DNA of 64,000 nt. Source: Halanaerobium congolense (GTDB taxonomy: Bacteria; Bacillota; Halanaerobiia; Halanaerobiales; Halanaerobiaceae). The stretch lies in the NCBI RefSeq assembly GCF_004366375.1, contig NZ_SOEF01000007.1, forward strand, positions 1 to 64,000, read 5' to 3'. Within the stretch, counting starts at the first letter, position 1. Every line of letters starts with the position of its first letter. The translations under genes were made by a program, and so were the position numbers. Below, in pieces: positions 54,379-63,461 of the stretch. The notes under the pieces were generated by a model, which was not told the origin of the DNA, did not search any database, and saw only the letters and a list, made by a program, of their open reading frames with translations.

Positions 54379-54510
54379 AAATAGACTGCAGTATTTAATT
54401 CAATTATAAAATTGTCTTAATTTGACTCTACAGGTAGTTTTGAATATGTTGAATCAGGATCTGTTGAAAATCATTGGATTATTTAAATAATTAAAAATTA
54501 ATTTAGCTAA

Positions 54511-54540
54511 AAAGTCGAGAATTTTCTCTCGACTTTTTTT
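54511..54540 (+). terminator. Rho-independent terminator
   Basis: AAAGTCGAGA (54511-54520) pairs with TCTCGACTTT (54527-54536), followed by more T. It ends the ATP-grasp/esterase transcript about 130 bp after the last gene. Confidence 0.9.
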
Positions 54541-54603
54541 CATCCTGCTTATCATATGCTATAATTAATATAGTGAAGAAGATGAAATGGAGGTAAAACT
54601 ATT

Positions 54604-54719
54604 TTGAATAACAAAGAAATTGAAAACTTAATTCAAAAATACCTTTTGATTTAGGTCTATCAGATGTCTGTGGTAAGTGTTCAGTGGGACTGTCCTGTAC
54701 TTTTAAATCTCCACTTTAA
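54604..54719 (+). pseudogene. Cysteine-rich protein, head and tail only
   Basis: GGAGG and a TTG start open NNKEIENLIQKY. After about 14 codons a stop is reached, while in another frame the sequence continues as FDLGLSDVCGKCSVGLSCTF-KSPL to a stop at 54717-54719. The three cysteines suggest an iron-sulfur or zinc protein. Family unknown. The make-up is the same as in the other core-deleted genes. Confidence 0.5.
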
Positions 54720-54795
54720 AGTAATAATAAGTCAGATTTGAAAATTATGGAATGATCAAAAAAGGAATCTTAAATTAAAAAGAAAGGGTGAGCTT

Positions 54796-55587
54796 ATGAA
54801 TCTTAAAATCAGAGGTAATTCGGCGATAATAACTGCTTCCAGCAGTGGTTTAGGGAAAGCTTCCGCTGCTGCTTTAGTCAGAGAAGGGGTTAATGTTGTA
54901 ATTAATGGGAGAGATCAGCAAAAACTTGACCAGACTTTGGCAGAATTAAAGGCCTTAAATGGTGGTGAGGTAATTGCCTGCCAGGGAGATATTACCAAAA
55001 AAGAAGATATAGAAAAGCTGGTAAAAACAGCAGTTGATAATTTTGGTAGAATTGATCATTTAGTAACTTCTGCCGGAGGTCCACCTGCCAAAAGTTTTGT
55101 AGAAACTACTGAAGCTGATTGGTATAATTCCTATGACTTACTTGTGATGAGTGTAGTCAGGTTAGTTAAAGAATCATTAGAATATTTAAAAGCTGACGGT
55201 GGAGGAACAATTATAAATATAACCTCCATTAGTGTTAAAGAGGCTATCAATAATTTAGTTCTTTCTAATTCTGTCCGGATGACTGTTATTGGTTTAATGA
55301 AAACCCTGGCCAAAGAACTGGCTCCTGAAATTAGAGTAAATGCTGTGCTGCCGGGATCACATGAAACAAGCAGAATTAAAGAACTGATTAATTCTGAAGT
55401 TGAAAATGGTTTATATGATAACTACCAAGAAGGATTGAGTGCTAAAAGTAAAAGTGTGCCTTTAAATAAAATAGGTGATCCCGAAAATCTGGGTGATCTA
55501 ATTGCCTTTTTGTCATCACCCAAATCAGCTCATATTAACGGGGATTCGATTGTAGTTGATGGTGGAGCCAGTAGTTCTAACCTATAA
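54796..55587 (+). CDS. SDR-family oxidoreductase lacking the YxxxK pair
   Basis: 263 residues of normal SDR length. The cofactor site is TASSSGLGKASAAALV with VVINGR, the NAG motif is TSAGG, and the catalytic serine is in NITSISV. Where YxxxK is expected the protein reads LVLSNSVRMTVIGLMKTLA, so the Tyr is replaced and the Lys is Arg. The C-terminus (NGDSIVVDGGASS) is FabG-like. This LSNSVR subgroup recurs in other bacteria and may use another proton donor. GAAAGGGTGA precedes the ATG. It appears to be a single-gene unit. Confidence 0.85.
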   Translation: MNLKIRGNSAIITASSSGLGKASAAALVREGVNVVINGRDQQKLDQTLAELKALNGGEVIACQGDITKKEDIEKLVKTAVDNFGRIDHLVTSAGGPPAKSFVETTEADWYNSYDLLVMSVVRLVKESLEYLKADGGGTIINITSISVKEAINNLVLSNSVRMTVIGLMKTLAKELAPEIRVNAVLPGSHETSRIKELINSEVENGLYDNYQEGLSAKSKSVPLNKIGDPENLGDLIAFLSSPKSAHINGDSIVVDGGASSSNL

Positions 55588-55972
55588 GCGGGCATAAATG
55601 AAGTCTTCAACCAATTGTATTCCGTGCGTATCTGCAAATTCTCTGATTTCATTACTTCTGGTTTCAGGCTGCACATTTAAATTCTACCAGGAGTTCTTAT
55701 CATGTCAAAAAGAATCTGGCTAGTAGAGTTGAAAAAGTAACAGAAGCCGCCTATCAACTCTATGATGATTTCTGCTGTTTGGCTTTATATACAAGTCTAA
55801 AGGGGATTGGCACTCCTAACTCCTACTGCTGAAATTGGTTATGCTCTATTTGCCTATGATGCAGTCCACAGAGAAGGTAATTTACATTAAGATATAGAGC
55901 TTAAAAATTTACTAATAAAATTTTTTAAACTAAAAGATATATTTATTTTAAACTAAGTAATAGGGGGATTAT
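55588..55972. other. Gap with gene debris on both strands
   Basis: On the minus strand, about 55671-55585 reads EIREFADTHGIQLVEDFIYA-RL with a stop touching the SDR end, the tail of an unknown gene. On the plus strand, from about 55700, HVKKNLASRVEKVTEAAYQL followed by YDDFCCLALYTSLKGIG is coding-like and then breaks down. Neither is identifiable. A TATTTATTTTAAACTAAG stretch before the next gene may hold its promoter. Confidence 0.4.
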
Positions 55973-57121
55973 ATGAATAAAGCAATGCTCTGTACTTTAA
56001 AAAGGTCTAAAGAGGTAAAAAATGTACTAATAATAAAAAATAAAATTAATCCTGCAGAATATAATTTAGCTGTTGACTATCAGCTGCAGGATACTGATCC
56101 TAGTATCCAGCACCTTATAAATTCACAGACTGGCCAAGAAATTAAGGTTGAGTTTTTAGATGGAGATCAAAAATGGAAATTAAGCAGTAAAAAGATGTAT
56201 ATTTCAAATTTTGATTATGCTTATGATTTATCAAGTCTCAAAGATTTTATTGATTCCTTAATACTTTTTAAAGCAGATGATAGAGAGATTGATTTAGAAA
56301 TTATTAAAATGTTAAAAGATGATATTTTTACTGCGGCTGCTTTCTGGGAAAATAATAATATAGATCAGGATTTAACTGCAGAATTAATATTAAAATATTG
56401 GGATTTAGAGGCCATACCTGCTTATCCAAAAAATGATTATTATAAGATGCTGCTGCAGTTTGCAGACAACAAAATAAAAACAATTGATCAAAAAACAGCC
56501 GATTTTTGGTTTGATATTCCTGCTGAAATTAGAGATAAAATTACTAAGCTAATAAATAAAGGAAAGATTAATTTTAAAAACTATGCAATCTATCTGCAGA
56601 CCAGGAATCAGAAGATTCTAAACACAGTACTTTTTGATTTTATAACGGAAGCAGCAGATGAAGAAGAAGAAAGTCTTAATAATTTGTTTGAAAAATTTCA
56701 CTATGAATTAATAGATGAGCTGACAAAATATGCTTTAGAGAAAGACAATGCTATTAATCTAAATCCTGTTATTCCCCACGGTGATTCTGCAAGAAGCGAT
56801 TTATCACTTCAGGCTGAATTAGAAATGAATAATTATTCTTTGATTGAAGTTTTTGATAATTATTCAATTGCAATAGACTTTGAAAACTTAAATTTATTTG
56901 AAGAAAGTCAATTTAAATCTTTAGCTGAATATCTAAAAAGTTTGGGTTCTCAGATTGAATATTTAAATCAGATCAGAAAAAAATTAAGATGTGATAGCTG
57001 TGGTCAGATTATGGACTATGAGCTTGAATATTTGCAAAAAAATGCTGTTTATAAAGTTAAAACAGCCCACTGCAGTAATCTAGAATGTGATAAATTTGAG
57101 CAAGAAATTAAATTTAAATAG
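55973..57121 (+). CDS. Uncharacterised protein with C-terminal zinc ribbon
   Basis: 382 residues that I do not recognise. The body is acidic and helical. The last 50 residues hold two cysteine pairs (CDSCGQIMDYE... and HCSNLECDKF), a likely zinc ribbon. There are no membrane spans or signal peptide. GGGGG lies before the ATG. It is 20 bp before the rhodanese gene, so the three small redox/metal genes from here to 58185 may form one transcript. Confidence 0.7.
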   Translation: MNKAMLCTLKRSKEVKNVLIIKNKINPAEYNLAVDYQLQDTDPSIQHLINSQTGQEIKVEFLDGDQKWKLSSKKMYISNFDYAYDLSSLKDFIDSLILFKADDREIDLEIIKMLKDDIFTAAAFWENNNIDQDLTAELILKYWDLEAIPAYPKNDYYKMLLQFADNKIKTIDQKTADFWFDIPAEIRDKITKLINKGKINFKNYAIYLQTRNQKILNTVLFDFITEAADEEEESLNNLFEKFHYELIDELTKYALEKDNAINLNPVIPHGDSARSDLSLQAELEMNNYSLIEVFDNYSIAIDFENLNLFEESQFKSLAEYLKSLGSQIEYLNQIRKKLRCDSCGQIMDYELEYLQKNAVYKVKTAHCSNLECDKFEQEIKFK

Positions 57122-57141
57122 AGGTAACAGGAGGAGATTTA

Positions 57142-57486
57142 ATGTTATTAGATTTTTTTAAAAATCTTTTAGGAATTGGAGTCAAAAAAATTACAGTTGA
57201 AGAACTTAATGGAAAAAAGATTCCTGTAATTGATATTAGAGAAAAAAATAAATATGATGAGGAACATATACCGGGAGCAATTAATATTCCTTTCAGAGAA
57301 TTTGATATTAATAATCCAAAAATTAAAGAAGTTAACAAGAATAGAGAAATAGCAGTTTGCTGTGTTAGCGGTATCTCAAGTATTAAAATTGCAAGAATTT
57401 TAAATGAAAATGGTTATGAAAAAGCAAAGAGTCTCAAGGGTGGATTTGTTGCCTGGAAAGCATTTAAAAATTCGAAGAATAATTAG
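57142..57486 (+). CDS. Single-domain rhodanese
   Basis: 114 residues. VIDIREKNKYDEEHIPGAIN is the usual start of a rhodanese fold, and the active loop is CCVSGISS with the probable persulfide cysteine at 74, ending LKGGFVAWKAF. Such proteins carry sulfane sulfur. GGAGGAG precedes the ATG. The neighbour downstream is a CDGSH iron-sulfur protein, which fits a sulfur or redox role. Confidence 0.9.
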   Translation: MLLDFFKNLLGIGVKKITVEELNGKKIPVIDIREKNKYDEEHIPGAINIPFREFDINNPKIKEVNKNREIAVCCVSGISSIKIARILNENGYEKAKSLKGGFVAWKAFKNSKNN

Positions 57487-57504
57487 TAAGAGGTGTTTAA
57501 AATT

Positions 57505-58185
57505 TTGAATAAAAATAAAGCTAGAATTAAAATAATAAAAGATGGAGCTTATTGTGTTTTTGGAGCGATTCCTTTAAAGGAGAAAATAATTACTCCAGTT
57601 GGTGCTCACTATGAGTACCGAGAAGGAAGGGAACTTCCTCAATCAGAAAATTATTCTCTCTGCCGCTGTGGTCAGACAAAAACCCCACCTTTTTGTGATG
57701 GTTACCATCAGGAAATAGATTTTGACGGCACAGAGACAGCAGCTAGAGACAGCTATGAGGCTAGAGCTGAACTGCTGAAAGGAAAAGAAATAGATTTAAT
57801 GGATGATCACCGCTGTGCTTACCTGCGTTTTTGTCACACCGAAAAAGGTACAACCTGGAATTTAATCGAAGAATCAGATAAAAAAGAAAAAAAAGAACTA
57901 GCAAAAAAATCTGCTGAAGAATGTCTTGCCGGCAGATTAACTGCTGTCTCTAAAAGTGGAGAAATTCTGGAAAAAGATTTTGAACCTGCTGTTGAAGTTC
58001 TTCAGGATCCAGAAAAGGACTGCAGTTCAGCAATTATAGTTAAAGGGAATATTGAAATTGAAGCTGCTGATGGTGAAATTTATGAAACTAGAAATTCTGT
58101 AGCTCTCTGCAGATGTGGAAAATCGGAAAACAAACCGTTTTGTGACTGTACTCATTATCACAATGGATTTAAAACAGATGACTAA
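57505..58185 (+). CDS. Two-CDGSH iron-sulfur protein
   Basis: About 226 residues. The first CDGSH-type 2Fe-2S site has C53, C55, C64 and H68 (CRCGQTKTPPFCDGYH). The second, at the C-terminus, has C202, C204, C213 and H217 (CRCGKSENKPFCDCTH). Between them DDHRCAYLRFCHT resembles the Fer4_19/DUF1271 segment that often accompanies these proteins. Each site should hold a redox-active, acid-labile cluster. A TTG start at 57505 follows GAGGTG; the GTG at 57493 is inside that site. It follows the rhodanese gene by 18 bp. Confidence 0.88.
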   Translation: MNKNKARIKIIKDGAYCVFGAIPLKEKIITPVGAHYEYREGRELPQSENYSLCRCGQTKTPPFCDGYHQEIDFDGTETAARDSYEARAELLKGKEIDLMDDHRCAYLRFCHTEKGTTWNLIEESDKKEKKELAKKSAEECLAGRLTAVSKSGEILEKDFEPAVEVLQDPEKDCSSAIIVKGNIEIEAADGEIYETRNSVALCRCGKSENKPFCDCTHYHNGFKTDD

Positions 58186-58300
58186 GTAATTAAACTTTTA
58201 TTAGGTATTTTATTACTTAGCTATTTTATTACAATGATGCAGGTTGAAGAATAAATACAACGAAATCTCAAAATTATTATTGGGCTAAGAGGTGTAAAAA

Positions 58301-59410
58301 ATGGTTTTAAAGATAATGCATACTGGTGATATTCATCTGGGAATGAAATTTAATCAATATCCTCAAATTAGTAAGCAGCTTGAAAATGCAAGATATCAGG
58401 CTTTAGAGAATGTAATAAAAGAAGCAAACAAAAGGAATACAAATCTGCTGGCAGTAGCCGGAGATCTTTTTGATAAAACAAATATCAGCAGTGCTGATCT
58501 CAAAAGAACTATCGATATTTTAGATAGCTTTGCAGGAGATGTGGTTCTGGTACTTCCCGGTAATCATGATTATAGTGATGGAATAACTAAACTTTGGGAT
58601 AAATTTAGAGAAAAACTGACAGGGAGGATACTTATTTTGGATGAGAAAAAGATATATGAGCTTCATGATTTTCAAATTCCAGCTGCTGTTTATCCCGCTC
58701 CCTGTGAAACAAAACTTTCTGCTGAGAATAACTTGGGCTGGATTAAGAATTTAGAAAGCAGAGTTAAGGCGGATTATCAAATAGCTCTAGCCCACGGAGC
58801 CCTGGCAGGTTTTTCACCTGATTTAAACGACAATTATTTTAAAATGAGTCGAGAAGAATTATTAGACATTGAAATGGATCTCTGGCTATTGGGACATTCT
58901 CATCTTTCCTATCCCAATCAGGACAAAGTTATCAATCATAAAATATTTAATAATGGAACTCCGGAGCCAGATGGAATGGACTGCAGCCACCCAGGTTATG
59001 CCTGGTATATTGAATTAAATCAAACAAAGGAAATTAAAGCAGAAAGAATTTTAACAGGAAATTATCATTTTTCAGATTTAGAAAAAGAAGTCAATAATCA
59101 GGCTGAACTGGAAAACTTAGTTGAGCAGATTCTTAATGAACAGCCAGAAACTAAGATTTTGCGGCTGCAGCTCAAAGGAGAACTGGCTCGAGAAGAATTT
59201 GAAAGGAAAGATCAAATCCTCAGAAAACTAAGGGACAGCTGTTTTTACACTAAAATCGATCAAAGTAATTTAGAAATGAAAATAGATCGAGAAATTATGA
59301 GAGAAGAATTTTCTGAGAACTCATTTCCTTATCAACTTTTAACTGAATTAGAAGACGATAATCAGGCTCTGCATTTAGCCTATAAAATGCTGAAGGAGGT
59401 TCAGGAGTGA
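58301..59410 (+). CDS. SbcD/Mre11-type DNA repair nuclease
   Basis: 369 residues. The metallophosphoesterase motifs are in order: HTGDIHLGMKF, VAGDLFDKTNIS, LPGNHDYSD, ALAHGALAGF and LLGHSHLSY. It is the YhaO/SbcD type, a subunit of the Mre11-Rad50-like complex that trims broken or hairpin DNA ends. Its stop overlaps the GTG start of the SbcC-like gene (GTGA), giving strict coupling. GAGGTG lies before the ATG. Confidence 0.92.
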   Translation: MVLKIMHTGDIHLGMKFNQYPQISKQLENARYQALENVIKEANKRNTNLLAVAGDLFDKTNISSADLKRTIDILDSFAGDVVLVLPGNHDYSDGITKLWDKFREKLTGRILILDEKKIYELHDFQIPAAVYPAPCETKLSAENNLGWIKNLESRVKADYQIALAHGALAGFSPDLNDNYFKMSREELLDIEMDLWLLGHSHLSYPNQDKVINHKIFNNGTPEPDGMDCSHPGYAWYIELNQTKEIKAERILTGNYHFSDLEKEVNNQAELENLVEQILNEQPETKILRLQLKGELAREEFERKDQILRKLRDSCFYTKIDQSNLEMKIDREIMREEFSENSFPYQLLTELEDDNQALHLAYKMLKEVQE

Positions 59411-61842
59411 AAATAAAAAGTTTTGATCTCGAAATATTTGCCGGTATAAATAATAGAAGCTATCAGTTTAAAGATGGCTTAAATATTTTATTAGGAGATA
59501 ATGAAGCAGGTAAAAGCACTATTATAAATGCAATTTATGCTTCTTTATTTATTCAGCCCCAGCTGAAGTTAAATACAAAAGAGGGAAAAGATTTTGACGA
59601 AAAATTCCTGCCCTATCCAGATGGAGATTTTGCAGAGGCTCAATTAAAAATTGAAGCAGATAATTCAGAATATAAATTTTATAAAAAATGGAGCAATAGT
59701 AATTATGCTGGCTATCTTGAGTTGGCTGACGGTAGGAGAATAGAAGCTCCTGCAAAAATTGCTGATTATAAAAAAGACATTTTACCTTATGCTAAAAGCA
59801 CCTATAACAATATTGTTTTCAGCAGCCAGCAGAATATTAAATCTACCTTAGAGAGAATTAATTCTGCGGAGAACCCTGAATTAATTGATACCATTAATTC
59901 TTTTTTAAGAAAGGCTGTAATGGAATTAGATGGTGTTTCTATTGATAAGTTTCGCAGCCGTTTAGAATCTGAGCTTGAGCAGCTGACAAAAAAATGGGAT
60001 TTAGCATCTGATTCAATTGAAAATAGTGCTCGAGGAGTAAATAATCCCTATCAGGTTGGAACCGGAGAAATTTATAATAGTTATATAGCTAAAGAAAAGT
60101 TAAGACAAAGACTAAAAGAAAGTAAGATTAATGAAAAAAAATTTGAAAAATTAGGATGCGAAATAAAAGATCTAAAAGCTGAAGAAAGAGAATTAATTGA
60201 AAAAATTGAAGAGCTTTCTGCACTAGAAGCTGAAATTAATCAGCGGGCAGCAGTTGAATTAGAATTAAATAATTTAAATGAAAAAATTCAAAAACTGGCT
60301 AGAGACGCAAAAAAATGGCCTGAATTTAATAAAGAACTTGCAGAAATCGAGAAAAAATCAGCTGCTAAAACAGAAAAAATGAAAGAATTAGAAGCTGAAA
60401 AGAATAGAGCAGAAAAATTAGCAACAAAACAAGAGTTAGAAAAAAGAACTGCTAAAATTAAAGAACTCAATGCTGAAATTAAAACAATGAAAAAGACAAT
60501 TTCTGAGGCAGTTATTAATGATGAGATAGTTAATAATTTAGAAAAATATAAGAATAAAATTGCTGAAAGCAGAGCAGCTATTAAAGCTTCCAGATTGAAA
60601 GCTAAAATTAATTTTTCAGCCTCAGATAATATCAAAATAATTACCGGTGTAGATGGTGAAAAAAATATTGTTGAAGGAGAAATTATAGAAGCAGATGGTT
60701 ATTTGCGAATTAAAACTGATCAGTTTGACATTGAAATTGAGTCTGCTGAAATAGATTTTTCTAAATTAAAACAAGAATATGAAGCTAATAAAAATAAATT
60801 ATCACAGCTTAAAGATAAACTAAAAATTGAAGGTTTAGCTGAGGCCAGAACAGAACTGGCAGAATTAAATACTTTAAAAAGAAAAATTGAAGAAAAAGAA
60901 GATAGAGTTGAAGAATTATTAGCAGCAGATAAATTGGAAGATTTAGAAGAGAAATTGCAAAACTTAAATAATATAGAAGCTGCCCGAGACTTAGAAAAAA
61001 TAAATAAAGAGCTTGAATCATTAAAAAATGAGACTACAGAATTGAACACTGAAATTAAAATTAAGAAAAATAAAATTGAAGAATGGAAAGAAGAATACCA
61101 GAGTTTGGACGAACTTAAATTAGATTTAACAAAGAAAAAAGAAAAAAAAATAAAACTTGAAAAAGAACTCGAAAATCTTTCCTCTTTACCAGAAGCCTAT
61201 CAGAATGCTGATGAGTTTATAGATGATTTGAAAGATAAAAGAGAAAGAAGAGAAAAGATAAATCAAAGTTTAAGAGAAAAGTTAGAAGAACATAAAGGTT
61301 TGGAAAACAGCTTACCTGAGACCAGCAGCAGAGAAATGGAAAATGAATTAAAAGAGTTGGAAGAAAATTTTATAAAGTTAAAAAATAAAGCAGATAGTTT
61401 ACTTAAAATTAAAGAAATTTTTGAAAAGAAACTAAAAGAGATGGATGAAAATTCATTTGAGCCTTTAGTCAAAAGTTTTAACAGCAATTTAGAGCAGCTG
61501 ACAGCTGGAAAATACAGTCAGGCTCTAATAGAAAAAGATTTTTCAATAAAGCTGCAGTCCAAGCAGAGGAGAGAACTCCCTGGCAATCTAGATCTCTTAT
61601 CATATGGAACCTATGATGCAGCAGCCTTAGCTTTTAGATTTGCGATTTTTGATAATTTATTTGCTAACTATGGTGGTTTTATAATTTTAGATGACTGTCT
61701 TGTTAATTTAGATCCAAAACGCAGGAAAAATGCCATAAAGATTATTAATGAATATCAAAAAAAATATCAAATAATATATACAACCTGTGATCCCAAAACA
61801 GCAGCTGAACTTAAAGGAAATTTAATTCAAGTAGAAGAGTAA
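59407..61842 (+). CDS. SbcC/Rad50-type ATPase (YhaN-like)
   Basis: 811 residues. Walker A is LLGDNEAGKSTIINAIYASL near the start. A long coiled coil runs from about 220 to 670, broken by a short non-coil stretch near 390-440, with no CxxC zinc hook visible. The C-terminal half-site has LLSYGTYDAAALAFRFAIF (signature) and IILDDCLVNLDPKRRKNA (Walker B and D-loop). It would clamp DNA and drive the SbcD-like nuclease. The start is GTG with AAGGAGG upstream. At 811 residues it is shorter than E. coli SbcC (about 1,050), as usual for YhaN-type proteins. Confidence 0.9.
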   Translation: MKIKSFDLEIFAGINNRSYQFKDGLNILLGDNEAGKSTIINAIYASLFIQPQLKLNTKEGKDFDEKFLPYPDGDFAEAQLKIEADNSEYKFYKKWSNSNYAGYLELADGRRIEAPAKIADYKKDILPYAKSTYNNIVFSSQQNIKSTLERINSAENPELIDTINSFLRKAVMELDGVSIDKFRSRLESELEQLTKKWDLASDSIENSARGVNNPYQVGTGEIYNSYIAKEKLRQRLKESKINEKKFEKLGCEIKDLKAEERELIEKIEELSALEAEINQRAAVELELNNLNEKIQKLARDAKKWPEFNKELAEIEKKSAAKTEKMKELEAEKNRAEKLATKQELEKRTAKIKELNAEIKTMKKTISEAVINDEIVNNLEKYKNKIAESRAAIKASRLKAKINFSASDNIKIITGVDGEKNIVEGEIIEADGYLRIKTDQFDIEIESAEIDFSKLKQEYEANKNKLSQLKDKLKIEGLAEARTELAELNTLKRKIEEKEDRVEELLAADKLEDLEEKLQNLNNIEAARDLEKINKELESLKNETTELNTEIKIKKNKIEEWKEEYQSLDELKLDLTKKKEKKIKLEKELENLSSLPEAYQNADEFIDDLKDKRERREKINQSLREKLEEHKGLENSLPETSSREMENELKELEENFIKLKNKADSLLKIKEIFEKKLKEMDENSFEPLVKSFNSNLEQLTAGKYSQALIEKDFSIKLQSKQRRELPGNLDLLSYGTYDAAALAFRFAIFDNLFANYGGFIILDDCLVNLDPKRRKNAIKIINEYQKKYQIIYTTCDPKTAAELKGNLIQVEE

Positions 61843-61856
61843 ATTAACATAAAAAA

Positions 61857-61878
61857 ATCGCATATATATATATGCGAT
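61857..61878. terminator. Perfect 22-bp palindrome after the SbcC-like gene
   Basis: ATCGCATATAT is followed by its exact reverse complement, giving a hairpin with an A7 run before it. It lies 15 bp after the stop codon and most likely acts as a terminator. The T-run on the plus strand is weak. Confidence 0.6.
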
Positions 61879-62629
61879 AAATTGTGAATTTATTAAAATT
61901 TGATATAAAAAAGTCAAGGTTCTGACGAATCTTTCTCGATCTCCTGTTTACAGTTTGTTTTTTTACTTTTCTTATTTTTTCGTTTTATTTTAGATTTAGT
62001 CCTCCATTACTATCTTTGATTTACTTAAAGTTATCATTAAAGAAAGCGATCCCTTAACAATTTCTTTTTGCTTACCATTAATAGTAACTTCTTTGGAATT
62101 GATCATTATTAAACTTAATTAACACTTGATCAATTTTAATGTTCCTTTGAACTTCTACTAAATCTTAAATAAAGTTACTTAAATAAGAATTTCAAAACAC
62201 TACTTGTAAACATTTAATCTTAGGACTTCCTCAGAACCTTGTAAGTACATTATAGACTTCTTTACTCTAAAACGCAAGGTCGAAAAATGTCGATTTAATA
62301 AGATTAAAGCTAAATATCTTCCATTTTTAAACAAATACTAATTATAGCGTTAATTTTCAGAAAATAAAATCTTTTTTAATTAATGTTAATTAAATTATTT
62401 ACAGTAAATTATATTAATGCTACACTAATAATACACTAGTCATAGTAGAACAACTTTAAAAAGGGAGATAAATATCTGGTTATACACAGTGGTTCTGTGG
62501 TTCTCGCAATTTTGGGCTGCAGGTCTGCAATTATCATCAGTAGTGTGCTTATAAATACTTGAAATTTTAAGACCTTTATCTAACTTTAAGTCTAGTTAAA
62601 TTAAAATTAACTTCAGAGGAGGAATTATA
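61879..62629. other. 751-bp AT-rich non-coding stretch
   Basis: No intact gene is visible. On the minus strand at about 62108-61998 a 36-codon frame starting MINSKEVTINGKQKEIVKGS weakly recalls a ThiS-type N-terminus, but I do not trust it. Around 62475-62560 a hydrophobic frame (TVVLWFSQFWAAGLQLSSVV) follows an AAAGGGAG site but has no proper start codon. A promoter-like region lies near 62400-62450. Otherwise it looks like decayed sequence. Confidence 0.45.
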
Positions 62630-62732
62630 GTGAAGAAAATTGGGTTAATTGGAGGAATGAGTTGGGAATCTACTGCTCTTTAATACAACTGAGCTGCATG
62701 CAAAAAAGGCAGTTGAATTTGCTTTAAGTTAA
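62630..62732 (+). pseudogene. Aspartate/glutamate racemase reduced to head and tail
   Basis: GAGGAGG and a GTG start open KKIGLIGGMSWESTAL, the exact beginning of the YgeA-type aspartate racemase family, then a stop. One frame over, the sequence reads FNTTELHAKKAVEFALS and a stop, the normal end of the same family (DTTELHAKKAVE). About 200 residues, including both catalytic cysteines, are missing. The overlap of head and tail at 62679-62683 marks the junction. Confidence 0.88.
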
Positions 62733-62776
62733 ATTATATGAAAAATTTAATTTTATTATGTCTGAGAGGTGGTTTT

Positions 62777-63334
62777 ATGTACGCAAATAAATTAGTAGCT
62801 CGAGCAATGGAATATGCTGCTCAGTATCATCGGGGTGGGACGCGCAAAGGTGGAGATATTCCTTATATTGTTCATCCTTTTGAAGTTGCAATGATTTTAA
62901 AAGAAAATTCTTTTGAAGATAAAGTAGTAGCAGCTGGTCTACTGCATGACTTATTGGAAGATACAGAAGTTTCAAAATCAGATTTGAAGGAAGAGTTTGG
63001 AACTGAGATTTTAGAATTGGTTATCTCCGCTTCAGAAAAACTGAAAGGAAGAGAAAAAAGAAGCTGGCAGTCAAGAAAAGAACAGACAATTAATTATCTC
63101 AGTCAGGAAGCGAGCTTTATCAACAAAGCAATTGCCTGTGCAGATAAATTAAGTAATGCACGCAGTATTTTACGGGACCTTGAAAAAGATCCTAAAGATT
63201 TCTGGCAGAGGTTTACTGCTCCCAAAGAAAAACAGCAGTGGTATTATGAGTCATTAGTTAAAAGTCTTAAAGAATTGGAAGGTTTAAAAATGTATGCTGA
63301 ATTTAAAGAAGTTATTGCTGAAATTTTTTCTTAA
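62777..63334 (+). CDS. HD-domain small alarmone hydrolase-like protein
   Basis: 185 residues. The motifs are those of the (p)ppGpp hydrolase domain of RelA/SpoT: RGGTRKGGDIPYIVHP (H33), GLLHDLLEDTEV (H57, D58, E61, D62), FGTEILELVISASE and AIACADKLSNARSI. The protein consists of this domain alone, as in Mesh1 or bacterial small alarmone hydrolases. GAGAGGTGG precedes the ATG at 62777. About 400 bp downstream a RelA/SpoT synthetase-type gene begins, so the pair may make and remove an alarmone. Other nucleotide substrates are possible. Confidence 0.85.
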   Translation: MYANKLVARAMEYAAQYHRGGTRKGGDIPYIVHPFEVAMILKENSFEDKVVAAGLLHDLLEDTEVSKSDLKEEFGTEILELVISASEKLKGREKRSWQSRKEQTINYLSQEASFINKAIACADKLSNARSILRDLEKDPKDFWQRFTAPKEKQQWYYESLVKSLKELEGLKMYAEFKEVIAEIFS

Positions 63335-63371
63335 AATAAATTAAATATATTTAAAAAGTATAGTACTTTAC

Positions 63372-63399
63372 TTGACTTAGTTAGAAAAAGTTATATAAT
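63372..63399 (+). promoter_or_regulatory. Sigma-70-type promoter of the small peptide gene
   Basis: TTGACT at 63372-63377 and TATAAT at 63394-63399 are separated by 16 bp, one of the best matches to the housekeeping consensus in the window. Transcription would start near 63406, about 55 bases before the 30-residue peptide gene. Confidence 0.8.
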
Positions 63400-63461
63400 G
63401 TACTTACGGTTAATATAAAACCTATAATAATTCTATAAGTTTATAAGAAAGGGTGATAATC

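Noticed and set aside
60288-61487. Several long minus-strand frames of 70-115 codons inside the SbcC-like gene
   Set aside because: They are serine/phenylalanine/leucine-rich mirrors of the Lys/Glu-rich coiled coil, a known artefact, and have no start signals.
61998-62108. A minus-strand 36-codon frame resembling the start of ThiS
   Set aside because: The likeness is only a few residues (VTINGK), it has no clear ribosome site, and it ends abruptly. I cannot separate it from chance.
62475-62560. A hydrophobic 25-residue frame with an AAAGGGAG site upstream
   Set aside because: There is no ATG, GTG or TTG at a suitable distance in that frame, unlike the peptide gene at 63462.
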